This document shows, in pieces, positions 45,621 through 58,860 of a stretch of 64,000 nucleotides of DNA. The notes under the pieces are model-generated. The model saw only the letters and a program-made list of their open reading frames with translations, did no database searches and was not told the origin of the DNA. The position numbers and the translations under genes were made by a program. The stretch comes from Melampsora larici-populina 98AG31 (Eukaryota; Basidiomycota; Pucciniomycetes; Pucciniales; Melampsoraceae): the NCBI RefSeq assembly GCF_000204055.1, contig NW_006768768.1, forward strand, positions 622,071 to 686,070, read 5' to 3'. Within the stretch, counting starts at the first letter, position 1; the number at the start of each line of letters is the position of its first letter.

Positions 45621-48600
45621 TTTTCAAGTTTAGGATTTTCCGGAGGGATTTCAATTTTTTGATACTCGAGCTTGGATTGGTTGATCAAAGGGATTATCCT
45701 TTGTTTCTTGTGAGTTTTCTTGGGTTGTCTTTTTCATCCATCTCAACTTTATATTCTTTTTCTCAGCGTAACAGTCTTCTTCATCCTTGGATTATAGTCC
45801 TGCTCTCTTTTAGGCATAAAGACACAAGAAGCATTCGGCTAGAACAGGTCTTCATCATACATATTATAAAGACAATTTTGAAGAAGTTTTCTCTGTCATT
45901 TACCCTTTATCATATTTGATTGTTTTCAAGTTTGGCATTGGATAATCGATAGAAGATTCAAGATAAATTACGCCTCCCAGCAACAAAATGGTCTTAGCGC
46001 GCCCGAGTCTCACGCGCCTGTGATGTGCGTTTTCTGCGCCGCTCCCACAACCACTGGACTCGACTCTCGAGTCAGCAAGGATCGAAAAGGAGTACATACC
46101 AGTTGAGGCTGAAACCTTGCTCCGCCGAATCTTATCGAGTGTCATGTTTGATTTTTATCGTACCGTATACTTATTTATTAGCATTCATTCGAGAAACGAG
46201 CCTCAGGATTGCGACGGATTGATCCATTAATTCGAACTCTTGCTCGAACTGGATGGAAATCTCGCTTGCTTCGATTTGATTCACATATGCCGATGTTAAC
46301 GACGTTGTGTACACACGAGAGAACGTTCAGTCCGCATTCGCAGTCCACAAAGGATATGCAAACCACTCTAAGGAGGTGCTGAAGGGCTCTTTCCTTGTGA
46401 ACGTTCATCTTTCGCATTCAAATTGGTTCGCGACCATAGCCGAAAGAAGAGAATTTCGTATTCAGGAATGTCTGCAAAGAATTCAGCGAGAGATACCATG
46501 AAGTACTCACCATGCTGCGCTTAAAATCCTAATGAGTTGGTCTCAAGCCATCATCTATTCCGAGATGTCTTTTGCGGTCTTGCATCACTTGACGTCCATC
46601 TCAGAATTGATCAATCTTTCAAAAGTATCAATGTCATAGAAAGTTCGACTTGAGATCGTTGTTCGGAGTTCTGATGGTCCATTTCTATATCAACGTGATC
46701 AAAGGTTCTGTCCATGAGTAAGAAATGAGCCTGTATAAAATGATTGCGATCGGACCAGCCAGATCAGCATTGTCAATTTTGACCATGACCCCCGCAAGCA
46801 CAACAGCATTTATTGTGATAAGATGCTCCCCACTGAGCATAGTGCAGCTAAAAACACTATTGCATTGAGTGCTGCCATGTGTATGATCAATCACTTTGAA
46901 GGTTGACCTCTTCGAGATGCTCCTCACGATCCGAGGCCTGGGTTTGAAGAGATTAATAGAACTTGAAGAAGGTATGTTAGGATTTGTACCGCACTCTACT
47001 CCAGTTTAAGAATCTATCAAAAACTTTAATTAGGTTTTCAGATTTTCAATTGTTCGTGAATATTTTATTATGATATAAGGTCTGAAATCTTGAAACCTGA
47101 ATTTGTACTAACAAATGGCATGATTGCCAAGAGGAAAACTCATAGAACCAGTACAGTAGGGTTTACCGCACCATGTAACTGTCAAGGTTGTGAGATTTAC
47201 GTTGGGTTTCTTTGTTTTCGAATAAGAGTCATGATAAGAAACTTGTATGATAACTGTTTTATTTATCATAAAATGTGTCATTGTTTTCTGGAAAAGTTGA
47301 AAGAATTTATCATAAACTGATGACCAGTCTTACTAAAATGTAACAAATGAGCTTTAGAATAAAAATGCTACAAAACCTGATCAATCTTTGACTGGTTATG
47401 ACAACCTCGAATTCCGAAATTCAATAGCTCTTGGATATCTTATATTCCCCCAAAAAAATGCTACAGAAAACTTGAGATCAGGTAGATTAAGTCTTGTGTG
47501 AAGGAGAACATAAGATATTCGATCAATAGAATCTGAGAAAAGAGTTTCTATTATCTTATCTCTTTTTCACACTTCAAGGCATAAAAATGACAGAAAAGAT
47601 GATTTGCAATGTGTCAACAAGCAACCCTTGTATGAAAAGATAACGTAAAAATGTGCGATGAATAGTCAGTGCCATCGCTAGCCCTCGCGGCGAAATCCTA
47701 CAGACTAACGCGGTTCACCGGAACGGTACATATTATGAGGGAAAGCATTTGCTCCATGCCAGCGTTTACAAAGCGGAGTACAACGTAGACCTGAGCATCA
47801 ACGCAACTATAAAAACTCTAGCCGAACAGAGGCCGTACCACACAACGGCACAATAGCGTCCCATATGACACAGGCTCCGTTACCGGTGACATGTTAATGT
47901 CAGACTAAGATACTGAACAGTTTGCTGTCGCCACTCTTCTCGAGGCCCGTCCTGAAAGTGGATCCCCATGTACGACGTATATACCCATTGACTGAGCATG
48001 TATTGTGAGATAAATTATCAACGCTTATTAGATAGATGTTTTGAAATAAGGTAGACCAAAGACATGTGATCAGTCTTTAAGCCTTATCGAACGATGGATT
48101 TGATATATATATATATCTCTTTGCAGTCATATACATCGACTTCAAGAGTGAATTTTGATCGACACAAGGTTTGGAAATAAAGGAGTTGCGATCGGCTCGA
48201 TGTGATGAAGCTTGAGCTGCTTGATTGTTCAATTTGGTTTCAATTTGGTTGAATCAGGTGAAGGGACCCGTTGACGACTGAATTAAAAATGACTTGAGAT
48301 CAGCTCTAGTGGTTGCCTGATTCATATGAGTTGGTCTTGGAATAAAGAGTCCAGTGAGGCTGACATCACTCGCTTCAGCTGAGGTTACAAATGGACGAAG
48401 CAAATACTTTGGCCCAGGGTATCTTTGATGGAGATTAAGTAAAACCTAGAGATCTCGATGATGGAGGATGGTGATTTTCATCGTCAGATTTTGATGAATA
48501 GAAAAGTCAAACAGATGGTTTGTGATCGGACTTGAAGGAAAAAATGAGTCGATTTGAATATCCATCAGATCACAAAGTCCGTTTCTTGGAAAAAGGGTTT

Positions 48601-49730
48601 TTCTCTTAATTTCTTGTTATAACTTTGATATTTTTAAGGGATCTTCAGCTGTAAAAAAGATGAGAAAGGTTTTTGACGCACCTAACAGACTTGTAAGATC
48701 CTTAATAAATAAGACAGCCAAATGTCAGGGCTTAAGATGATCAAGGAGATAACCGCGGGTTATCATGAATGTCTGATTGACTTTTTCTTACCACGAAAAT
48801 TATAATTCCTTGATCTCGTCAGCAATCTTGGGGGTGAGCCCAGATCGCCTCGTGAAGGTAGTCTCACTTTTGCGGAGAGTTTCTGAAGAAAATACGTAAT
48901 TAGTTTGGCTAAAAAGGTGTAAACTTCTTGGTAGTTATTTGGCCGAGTACCAGTGATTGAAAACTGAGGAGGGTAACATGGATTCTCAGATGATGGTGAA
49001 AAATCATCGGTTTACCACGAAACTGATGAATTGAGTTTTCGGCAAGCTGATTCAGTTTGACTCTTCTCTATCTTAACTACGACATCAGACCTAGTAAATC
49101 CTTGAAATGTTTTTTTTCTTGGATGGTTTATCAGAGAGTAGAACCTTCAAAAAATTTTTTGGATCTCGATCCTAAAAAGATGTAAAAAAGCTTCCTTGTC
49201 GCGTGATTTCTTTGGAAGCTTTCAAAAAATAAGCAGCTCGTGATCTTCTATTTGGAAAATCCCAATAATAAGTAGCCTTTCGAAAATTCACTCAATGAGG
49301 TAGGGCGTTGTTATCTTGGATGAGCTACTAGGAAACAAAAATTTCCACCTTATCTTGGATCTTCACCTTCAAAGAGTATACAAGGTTTCTTCTCACGTAA
49401 TTTCTTTGGAATACTTCAAAACATAAGCAATCTGGTATCTTCTAATTGGAAAATCCCAATACTTGTTTACCTTGCGGGCAAAAACTGCTGAGTTACAAGG
49501 ATCAAAATAAGTCACCTAAATCCCTACTTTGATCTCTATAAAATCTCAACCTCAATCCTTGGAAAGTTTTACGACTTCTTTCTCTCTAACTACATCCCCA
49601 AATCCCGAGTCAAAAATCCAATTGTCTTTCAACGGTCTTCCAAGACTTCATTTTCAGTTGTATATTCACTTCCAGCTTATTAAGCTCTATAACCCTTTCG
49701 ATTTACCTGCGTTTCGCTATATCCAATCAA
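45621..49730. other. Gene-free stretch
   Basis: No credible gene is present; open frames are under 85 codons and overlap on both strands. The base composition of 47640-47990 is visibly more GC-rich than its AT-rich surroundings, without an open frame. The last several hundred bases probably include the promoter of the zinc-finger gene, with a 5' UTR rich in CAATC/CTTC motifs. Confidence 0.45.
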
Positions 49731-51722
49731 ATGGATGACCAATCTGTAGTCCCGTACTTTCAAGGAGCTTATTCCTATTACCAACCTCAGGCTACATGGC
49801 CAGTGAACATGAATACTCAAATCGGAGACCAACTTCAAGTCTTTGATCAGAACATCAGTAAGCAAATAATCCACTGGAACTTGAGATAGCGATGTATCGA
49901 CTTACCCTTTATGGTTCTAAACTTACCTTTTCTAAGCAGCCAGCTACAACCACTCTTCGCACCATGAAACTGGAATGATGACATATCCTGAACAAAGTAA
50001 GCAAACCATTGATTTTAGTTTGACATCTTTATGGATGATGCGCACACTCATCTCCGTTCTATGACTTCAACTTTTCCTATGTCAAGCTTCTAACTTAGTT
50101 CTGAACTCATACCCTGTATACCCCGCTTACGACACTGGTCTGGCATATCGTAAGCAAACAATTGAAGCTCTCCGAGAATGATGCATCCATTTACGCTTTA
50201 TGATCTCAAACTTACCGGTCCTCATCAGCCAACTCCGATAGCACTGGCGTCTTCACCAACCCTTATGAAATCGGAGCTCTTGATCCCTACCAATGTAAGA
50301 GAATTTTAATGATTAAATGTGGTATGACATTTGTCTGAATGATGTTCTCATTTACACTTTTTCGATCTATATCTACTTGTGGTTAACAGCCAACTCAGTC
50401 TTGAGCCCATCCTTTATCCAGACTTCTGGCTATGAAGCTTCGACATTAGCTGGACAACGTAAGTTGATCATTTTTACTTGATCCTCCTTTGATAGATACC
50501 GTACTCATCTTCGTTCCGATAATTTAAATTTACCTGTGCTAAGCACCCTGGCCCAGCTCGGGTGAAACTACTCTACCCGTCACTTCCTATGAGGACGGAG
50601 CTTTCTTATACCCATACCAATGTAAGCAAATAGCTCATTATAATCTGATATCTCTCTGAATTATGTACTGATATACATTTTGTGGATTTGAACCTATAGC
50701 GGCCAACTTATTCTTGGACTCAACTCTCACCCAGAATTCTAACCAAGGAGCATTCACGTTCACTGAACAATGTAAGTAAATCATCGATTTCTCTGAATAG
50801 CGTACTGATCTCCGCTGTACAATTTCAAAATCATCTTTCCTCAGTGCCCAACTTGAATAACGCTCTACCCTTCGTGGATCCCTATCATAATCCAGTTCTG
50901 ATCGCTGCAGAAGGATGTAAGCACTTCGTCATTTATAATTTTATCCTTATCTAACTGATATACTCATTGGAACTTTACAACTTCACAACTATCTGTTTCA
51001 AACATTCAACGTAGACATTGGTCAACCGTCGGTCAACCCTGCTCGCAATGGAGGAATGGCTTACCTTGAATCTGCTCCATCCACCCAACCACATGACCCA
51101 CTGTCTGGGATGGCTCACATCAACTTGACGCCAGGATTGCCAATGGAAGGTGCTTCCCATCCTATTCCTTTTGATAGCGGATTGATCCAAGCTCCTGTTG
51201 CTACGAATAAACCAAGTCAGTGAAAAGGTTCAGAATATCTAAGAGAGTTGTGATTAGGAATAGAATTGATTGATTAAAGATTTTCAAATTCTATTGGACA
51301 ACTTTCTTTTCATCAAAAACGAAAAACCTAACAGGGAAACAACTCCCTCGTTGTCAGTTTGAGGGTTGCAGAAAGACATTTCGTGATGCACATAATTTGA
51401 GGATTCATCAGTATAAGCATAAACCAGCAAGTTGTTCGTATTATTTTTCTCACCTCATCTCTCATCTACCATCTCTCTTTCTCATTTTCTTTTAAAAAAA
51501 TCAAATCAAAGGTCTGATCGTTGGTTTTTTTTTTCATCATATCAAGACTTTTGTCCCAAGGAAGATTGTGGAAAAAAATTCAAATTCCCATGGGATCTGC
51601 CCCGACATGATAGAACTGTTCATCAACTTCAAGAAGTTCCTAATAAGAAACAAAGGAAGACCAAGACTGAAAAATCAACGACTAAGAGAGTTCAAAAGAA
51701 ATCAAAACAAACTTCTTCTTAA
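49731..51722 (+). CDS. C2H2 zinc-finger protein built from repeated mini-exons
   Basis: Eleven exons (49731-49857, 49940-49996, 50087-50149, 50229-50294, 50390-50458, 50544-50621, 50700-50771, 50845-50916, 51015-51215, 51335-51430, 51547-51722) give 358 residues. All ten introns are phase 1. Two C2H2 fingers lie near the C-terminus: C-x4-C-x12-H-x3-H in CQFEGCRKTFRDAHNLRIHQ, ending at YKH, and C-x4-C-x12-H-x4-H starting CPKEDCGKKF. A Lys/Thr-rich basic tail follows, probably a nuclear signal. The long N-terminal part is Tyr/Asn/Ser/Pro-rich and looks like an activation or phase-separating region. It is probably a DNA-binding transcription factor; its targets are unknown. Exons 2-8 look like tandem duplicates. 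Confidence 0.8.
49940..50916 (+). repeat. Tandem exon-intron units in the zinc-finger gene
   Basis: Seven successive exons of 57, 63, 66, 69, 78, 72 and 72 bp alternate with introns of about 73-95 bp. Most exons start with a CCAACT-like or GCCAACT-like segment encoding (P/S/A)N, and most units end in YQ, EQ or GQ. Introns share GTAAG.AAA at the 5' end and a distal ACTCAT/CTCATTTAC..TTT.GAT block. This points to repeated duplication of one unit. Confidence 0.6.
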
Positions 51723-53537
51723 AGGATATTTTGGTCGCTTATTACCAATCAAGGACTCTCTGTTCACTTCCAGATCAAACTTTTATTATATAAATCTAGT
51801 CTTTTGTTCTTTATATGGTTGCTTAACTGATTGAGTTTGGAAGGAAATTCATTGGACTTGATCAATATCTTTTTTTCGATGCTTTAGTCTTAGAATTCCA
51901 AGGACTTTTTAACTTTTCTGTTTATCTTTCATTGTATTTCAACTCTCAATAAAAATTATAAAAAGGAAAAAAAATCTTTTTGAATTATTCTACATGATCT
52001 GTTTTCTTTTCCATACTTCCTTTGTAGCTCAATATATACTTGTAGACTCTTGGTAAAGCGCTATTATCAAAGTTGACTCGATTTTTTACAACGTTTTCTT
52101 GGACTCATCAGCTAGATTTTTAAAGCCATCCCATGATCTTATCTGCTTGACTTTACCTAAAGATACACTTCTGAACGCGTGTCCGACTTCTGAACCAAAT
52201 GATCGTTGGGACAAGTATGATAGATGTGCATCTATGTGACTCTCCTGGTTAAAGCTGTTTACATTTTCAGTCAGCTTTCCCTATACCTTTCCCTATACAC
52301 CCATATGTTATCATTCATTCATGAGACGTTTCCTGAGATTGGAACTAAACCAAGTCTGTGTAAATCTTTATATATATATATTCACATGAAAAATTTGGAA
52401 TTCATATTCCAAAAATCACAAATAAAACAAGAAATATCAAAAGTTGAAAGCCGAAAGCCAAAAGCCAAAAGCCAAAAGCCAAAAGCCAAAAGCCAAAAGC
52501 CAAAAGCCAAAAGCCAAAAGCCAAAAGCCAAAAGCCAAAAACCCAGACCGAAAACCGAAAACCGAAAACTGAAAACCGAAAACCGAGTACCAAAAACCCA
52601 AAACCGAAGACCCAGCACTGAAAACCGAAAATCAGAAACCGTCAAGGATATTTGTAAAAATCTTCTACGCCCTTAGTTAATATGGATACTAACTAGGAGT
52701 CAAAGGCAATAGTGGTATAGAGAGATAGTACCGACAAGAGACCACTTGACCTTGGGATCTCAATGAACTAGCTCAATTTTTCGACTGAGCAAGGTGAATT
52801 TGCTCCGCATGAAATGTCAGGATCTCATTAGAGAAAGCCCAATTTCATAATTTATGCAAAAATTGATGAAACAGGGATTTCTTTTTCACATCTGAAGCTG
52901 CAAAATCGTTATGAAGTGAAAAGAGGACTACTGATATATCTTACCGAGGGAAGACAATTTTTTTACATGGAAGTTAATCCACTCTTGCTGATTTCTCTTC
53001 AACATCTGGTCTTGGTCAGTAGTAAATCTTGACTCAATGTTTTACATATTTGATTTTGCTTGGGGGGATAGAATTTCAGAGCGATTTTAGGTGAAAGGAG
53101 CCTTGAAGATGAATCCCAGATCACCTCCGATAAGGGGCCTAATGAGAATCTGGTATGAAAGTTTTACTTTTCAAGCTTGAAGAGTATTTAATATTAAGGG
53201 GTCTCAAGTGAAATATCTTATGACAAAAATAATCAAAACTGGAATATTTTTATGTTTTTTTGTTGTAAAAAGAAATTCCCGCTGCATAAAAATAAGTTAC
53301 TGATTTTGAATTGCAAGGGTTTTTGAATGTACATTTATGTTGTATGAAAACCAGAGACTTTTATGTGCATCCGGTTTTCATAAAATTTATGTAAAAGAAA
53401 AGATCCAGGGGAATATTTTTCACGGTTTTGACCATAAATTATTTCAATTTCACATGACTTTAATTTTTCATTAATATATAAGAGAGAAGATTGGTATGTA
53501 CTTCATATTCTATAAGATATAAGATTTCTTCATCTTT
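51723..53537. other. Gene-free stretch with a simple repeat
   Basis: AT-rich 3' flank of the zinc-finger gene and intergenic DNA. It contains the AAAAGCC repeat; apart from that I see no gene. Confidence 0.5.
52447..52643 (+). repeat. (AAAAGCC)n minisatellite grading into GAAAACC-type repeats
   Basis: About a dozen near-perfect heptamers AAAAGCC run to roughly 52540, followed by looser GAAAACC and CCAAAAAC copies. Heptamers keep translating as KPKAKSQ in one direction, which produces artificial open frames on both strands. Confidence 0.9.
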
Positions 53538-54134
53538 AAACCATCTTCTTCATCTCAATCTTGTAGTTCTAATCATACTGAGCCTGCAAATGAAGGATGT
53601 CAGGCAGAAAATATAAGACAAGAAAATGTTAGCTTGTTCATGATTATAGCTCCTTAAATCTCTTTTGACTTTGCATTTAATTTATTTCCAGGCCTTGAAA
53701 ATCAGCAATCCCCTTAAAGGCTACTAGAGTAGTTGATCCTATCATCAGGCCTCCATCACAAGGGACCTCTCAACAAATTCCAGCTCCACCGATTCAATTA
53801 CCTAGTCAGGTGCAGTATAATCATGAACACCTTCTGATATTTGGCTTACGCACCTGACTAGGTAATTGACTAGGTTGAGGTGGAAATCGTTGAGAGGTCC
53901 CTTGTGATGGAGGCCTGATCATAGGATTGACTGCTTTAATAGCCTTGACTGGGATTGCTGATTTTCAAGGCCTGGAAATAAATTAAATGAAATCCAAAGG
54001 CAAAAGAGTTTCACAGAGCTATGTATAATCATGAACAAGCTAACATTGTCTTGCCTTGTATTCTCTGCTGGACATCTCTTATTTACAGGCGCAGTTTGAT
54101 TAGAGCTACAAGATTGAGATGAAGAAGATGGTTT
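53538..54134. repeat. Large palindrome with coding-like arms
   Basis: The arms (53538-53813 and 53850-54134) are inverted copies of about 280 bp around a 36 bp spacer. The inner part is most alike: CCTTGTGATGGAGGCCTGAT and GCACCTGACTAGGTAATTGA occur in both arms. Read outward-in, each arm gives KPSSSSQSCSSN at its outer end. After a possible intron (GTTAGC..ATCAG) each then gives a proline-rich RPPSQGTSQ..P..QLPSQ segment. Both translations stay open despite DNA differences, as if two small genes faced each other, or one gene had been duplicated in inverted orientation. The product is not recognised. Confidence 0.75.
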
Positions 54135-55320
54135 CATGATGCAGAAAGCTTATAGAATTTATATTGTTTTTGGATTTTGAAAAGACTTGAGAAAAAATGC
54201 CTTTGAAGAGGTGATCGGAAAAGTTAGTCTATGGATACCACCAGATGATTGAATTTTACAGTTATCTTTTTCCAACTTTTATGGTCTCTAAAGAACAAAG
54301 CAGGTGAAATTGTATTTTATTTGCTGAATCTTCACTTTTACTGTCAGTCTCTTGCAACTACAGAAGTAATAATATGAGGTATTAATTATCTTATTTTCAT
54401 TTCTTGGTTTTTGGCTTTCATTTCTTGGTTCTTGGTTTTTTGGTTTTCAATTTTTGAAATATGAATTTCAAATTTTCCTTCAGGAATAAATAACATGAAT
54501 TCTTCAACTACTTGGGTATTTTTTCTCAACTACTTCAACTTTCTCACTTTGATAACTCATAATAAAAAATCCAAACCATTTGTACACCATTCATCAAATG
54601 TATTACTCATTGACATCTGTCTACTATGTAAAATCATAAACCAAACCAAAAACCAAAGAAAAAAATCAATCCAATCCCAAATCTTCCAGAAAAATACTAT
54701 GCCAGAATTGTTTAAATGTATACTTCCAGAATGATCTAAATGTACAAAAATACCCAAACATTTTTTTCAAAAAAAAACAAAGAAAAAAAGAATTTTTCCA
54801 TAAAAAACATAAATTCAATCAAATCAAATCCGGTAAATAAATAAACCTAAAGATATTTTAAACAACAAAAAAACTTCATGTTGATTTAATATTTTTTAAA
54901 TGATCTACTTTTTAAATGATCCTATATTACGATATACATATAAGTATATATATTTATATTCAAGCTAACAATATCATCATCATCATCATCATCATAAGCA
55001 CAACAATAAATTAAAAATACTTATAAACAAAAAGAAACACAAACTCATCTTGATGTATGTTGAGATGAAAAATAAGGTGATCATGATGTTTACATACTTA
55101 CATTTTTTTTGATAATTTATACAAAACCAAAACCAAAAAAAACTTATCCAAATCTAAAACCTTCCAATCCTTAATTAAATATCAATCAACATCAAATTAA
55201 TCAGACAAATCCAATGAGTTATGTTTTCGTTTTCCTTTAGACCCAAAAAAAAGAAGATGATCGAATCCTATTTCCTGAGTCATCCAAAAGCTTCATAAAT
55301 CTTCTCTTCTTAATTAAAAA
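54135..55320. other. AT-rich intergenic region 3' of HIRA
   Basis: The sequence is very A/T-rich, with an (ATC)n microsatellite at about 54973-54995 and long A runs near 54770. No gene is seen. Confidence 0.5.
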
Positions 55321-58300
55321 CTACGTCAAATCCAATGGTATATGTCTCAAAAGAATATGATAAGCATCACAAATCGAACGAAAAGCGTCTTCTCGAGCTA
55401 TGCAAAAAAACAAGTTCAATTTAAGATGATCTCATGATTCGATCAATCTCTTCATAACGACTAATCAAATCATCACTAACCTAGATATTCAATCACATTC
55501 CTTAATAACATAATCCGATCTTGTTGTCTCAACTTTAACTTGACCTCTGAAGGATTGCGATGCTCGCTACTAAAAGAAATCAACCCCCGCCCCCCAAAAA
55601 GGAAACACCACATCACAAAGAAATCAATCTTCCCAAGTCAACCGATTTCAAAGTGTCTGATTTTCAAATTCTTAATTCACTTACAATAAAGCACCTTGAC
55701 CACTCCACAGATCCGAACAAAACTCTTCAATCTTCTTAACCGATTCATGTCTCATCAAATACCTTAAATAACTCATCAAACAAACCTCAAGTTGATTGGA
55801 TTTGCCCAAAACCATCTCTCCATGTAACTTACTTTCTAGACCGAACAAGCTTTCTTCAATCCCTTCATTGACTTTCAAAATCACCCAATTCATCAGATCT
55901 CGATCAAACGTAAATGAACTTCCATTCGAGATTGTGATGATTGGTAATCCATTAGAGGTTAACGAGGTAGAAGTTATGGATCCTTTTGGAATTGATAAAT
56001 CGTTTAGTCTAATCGGTAATCCTGCTGATTTTCCTTCTTTTACATTCCTAAATCAAAAAGAAAATCAAAGAATATATATATAAAATATGTCGATATTATG
56101 AAGAAAAAAAATTGGAATGTTTCAAATGAATTTCTTACCAAATCATTATGGTTCCATTAGAAGTGATGGCCATTAAAAACTGTTGATTAAGTTGTAAGAT
56201 GCAACAAGCCGAATCCAAAGCGATCGTAGGTAAAGCTCTAGATAACAAAGAAATTTCTTAATCAAAGTACTGAGTAATACCTAAACCAAAGAGAAATCGT
56301 TTCGTAAACTCACTGTCTACCAGTGGGTGTGTAAACCAATAAGGTACCATCATCACAACCAATGGCTGAATAGGTTGGATTGAGTGAGATTGAAATCACT
56401 TGTCGTCCTATCACTTCATGTGACCATAACTCTTGACCTGAGTAACTTGACACCATTCGAAATTTCACTAAATTACAAAATTCATCAGATCGTCAGTATC
56501 GAATTAACATGATACTCAATTCAAACTCACCTCCAGAAGCTTCATCTATATTTCGACATTCTAATTTCAAGTTGGTATCCGGATGTGTGGCAGTAGCACT
56601 CAAAGACGGTTGGATAGGAGGGATTTCCAACCATGCGCTTTGTGGATTAGAAGCCATCGAAGTTCCTACCGTTTGCCTCGCAATCATAGACCGTGAATCT
56701 TCTACCATCAAAGCAGAACCTCGTCGATTAGGATGATGATCCATGACGGATTGAAGATGTCCATTGGGATGAGAATGCGATAAAGTGGATGGACGTAGTG
56801 GGTGGGTGGTGGATGCTGAAGGAAGTCCATTAAGTCCCAAAGGTTCTGCTGGGGTGATCAATCCATCAGGCACTGATGATGTATAACCCGAGATCATAGT
56901 AGCTTCATTTTGACCCAAGAAAACTGGTCGGATCCTCCTCTTACCATTAGGCATGATGGTCATCTGTTGAGGTAGATTGGGGATTTGTTGAGGATGAACT
57001 GAAGTAGCACGAACAGAAGTTGGGATCGAACCGGTTCGATAAGGTTCGACGGCCGGTAAGGGTGACATCATTCTGGAGCTTTGATCAGATTGTAATCTAG
57101 GTTGAACACGTCGATTGAGTTTTTCAAATGGATAAGTTTCTAAATATTTCTTTCTGACTTCGGGTGAAGTTAAATGAATGATCGACATGATTTCATCAAT
57201 CACAAATCCAGCTACATGTCCTTCTGAAGAACAAGCATATAAAGTCACCCCATCTGAAGCCCAACTTAAATCCAGGATATCTCGATCAAACACATCATGT
57301 AAAACTACAATCGGTGAACTAAAGCTAGTTAACCAAATCGAAATCGAATTTCTTGCACCCAATGCTAATGCCGAACAAATATTAGGACCTTCGATAGGTT
57401 TGTTCTTATCTTTTAAAAACATATTAGGATTATAAGCTGCCACTTCCACCACGTTTTCATGACCGACCAACGAAATCTCACTAGTCCATTGATCCCTTTC
57501 GATAACTGCACTAACAAACACCGGACCATTCATCGCATTAGGTGTAACAATATGAGCCCCATCAGGTGACCAACTTAACCTTCTAAAGAAAGTCGAAGTA
57601 GGACATCCTACAAATGGATCTCGAATATCGGCTTCTAATTTCCAATCTTTAGTTCTCCAAATCTTAACCGTTCGATCATCCGATTGAGTAGCTAAATATT
57701 CTCCAACTGGATCCCATACTACTCCTTTGACAAAACCTTGATGTAGATCTAATCTTTTTAATAAACCAAAACTCGAATCTAATCCATCCCAAATCAAAAC
57801 TAAATTATCTAATCCTACCGAAGCTAAGAATTGATCATCATGTGACCATGCTAAACCGGTAACATCAGTTGTATGACCTGCTAATCTTTTCCATGGTTTC
57901 CAATCTTCAATATTAGTTGTTTTTGCACCAAATGATTTAGATGGGTTTCCTGTTAAAGATCTAGTCAAAAGATTGTGATTATCAGTATATATATTCCGAA
58001 TTGATTGACGGGAAAAATAGAATTTCAGTACCGAAACCATACCATAACAATGGCATCATCACTACTAGTAGCCAAAAACCGACCACTATATGCCCATCGA
58101 ACACAAAGCACAGCACCTAATTTTCCAAAAAAAGATGATCCGAAATGTAAATTTTTTTAAAACATCAGTTTAAATAGAAAAAAGTAGCATGATGAAATTG
58201 ATTCAAGAAATCATACAGACATACCATCATGACCTTCCATCTGACACAACAATCTAGGAGAGAGTTCTTCAGATTGGTTTTCTAAACTTTCATCCAAGAT

Positions 58301-58447
58301 AGGAGCCGTTGACCAAATCTTAATTAAGTTTTGTAAACTACCAGTGGCTAGTCTTGTTCCATCTGGATGAACATGGATCGAATAGATTGTTTGTGGGTTT
58401 CCTTTTTCATCTTCATGGGTTACCCAATTCGGTTTGATGATTCTCAT
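55321..58447 (-). CDS. HIR1: HIRA/Hir1-type histone H3-H4 chaperone subunit
   Basis: Eight exons on the minus strand (58447-58225, 58116-58032, 57960-56531, 56467-56314, 56237 to about 56138, 56047-55685, 55569-55481, 55397-55321) give about 839 residues. HIRA deposits H3-H4 independently of replication and helps silence genes in the nucleus. The N-terminal WD40 propeller starts MRIIKPNWVTHEDEKG and includes GHTTDVTGLAWSHDDQFLAS, VWDPVGEYLATQSDDRTVKI and RRLSWSPDGAHIVTPNAMN, all close to HIRA. Near residues 442-450, GKRRIRPVFLG matches the B-domain core (basic-R-I-x-P) that binds Asf1. The C-terminal Hira domain follows (GCDDGTLLVYTPTGRQ, NVIEYL). The intron 2 donor GTACTG was chosen because other donors give a stop. 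It is divergent from the prolyl-tRNA synthetase gene. Confidence 0.9.
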
Positions 58448-58860
58448 GGTGTGTTTGTTTGATTTTCTGATGAGTTCTTTTGAGTTTGAGTTTTGATTTG
58501 ATGGGATTTGATGGGTTGGGTTTGAGGGTTTCTTGAAGAGTGTTTCGGATTGATGAGGAAGTGGATAAAGTATTTCTTTCGAAAGTTTGAGTTCTTGATG
58601 GTGAATGGTGAATGGTGCTGAATAATTTTGCAGAGCTCAGCCTGATGTAAATATGAAGAGAGAGAGAGAGGGTTATTTCGATATAGTGATAAGATGCTTT
58701 TAAGCAAGTAAGCTAATCCCATTTCACAACTGTGAACCTCATGAATCGGTGTTTCGATCAAAATATCAAATTCAATTCAAACAAGAACCATCACAGACCA
58801 TCACCACATTATCACTATTCACTACTAGCTCTTCAAACCAACCAAGAAACACTTTACAAA
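58448..58860. promoter_or_regulatory. Shared intergenic promoter region, HIRA (-) and ProRS (+)
   Basis: Only 413 bp separate the two divergent start codons, so both promoters must lie here or overlap. A GA run at about 58656-58670 and several TTTGA/TCAAA motifs are present. I cannot name a specific factor site. Confidence 0.5.

Noticed and set aside
52224..52676. Overlapping open frames on both strands, rich in KPKAKSQ or FGFWLLA.
   Set aside because: They are produced by the AAAAGCC heptamer repeat, which stays open in several frames. There are no splice sites or homology.
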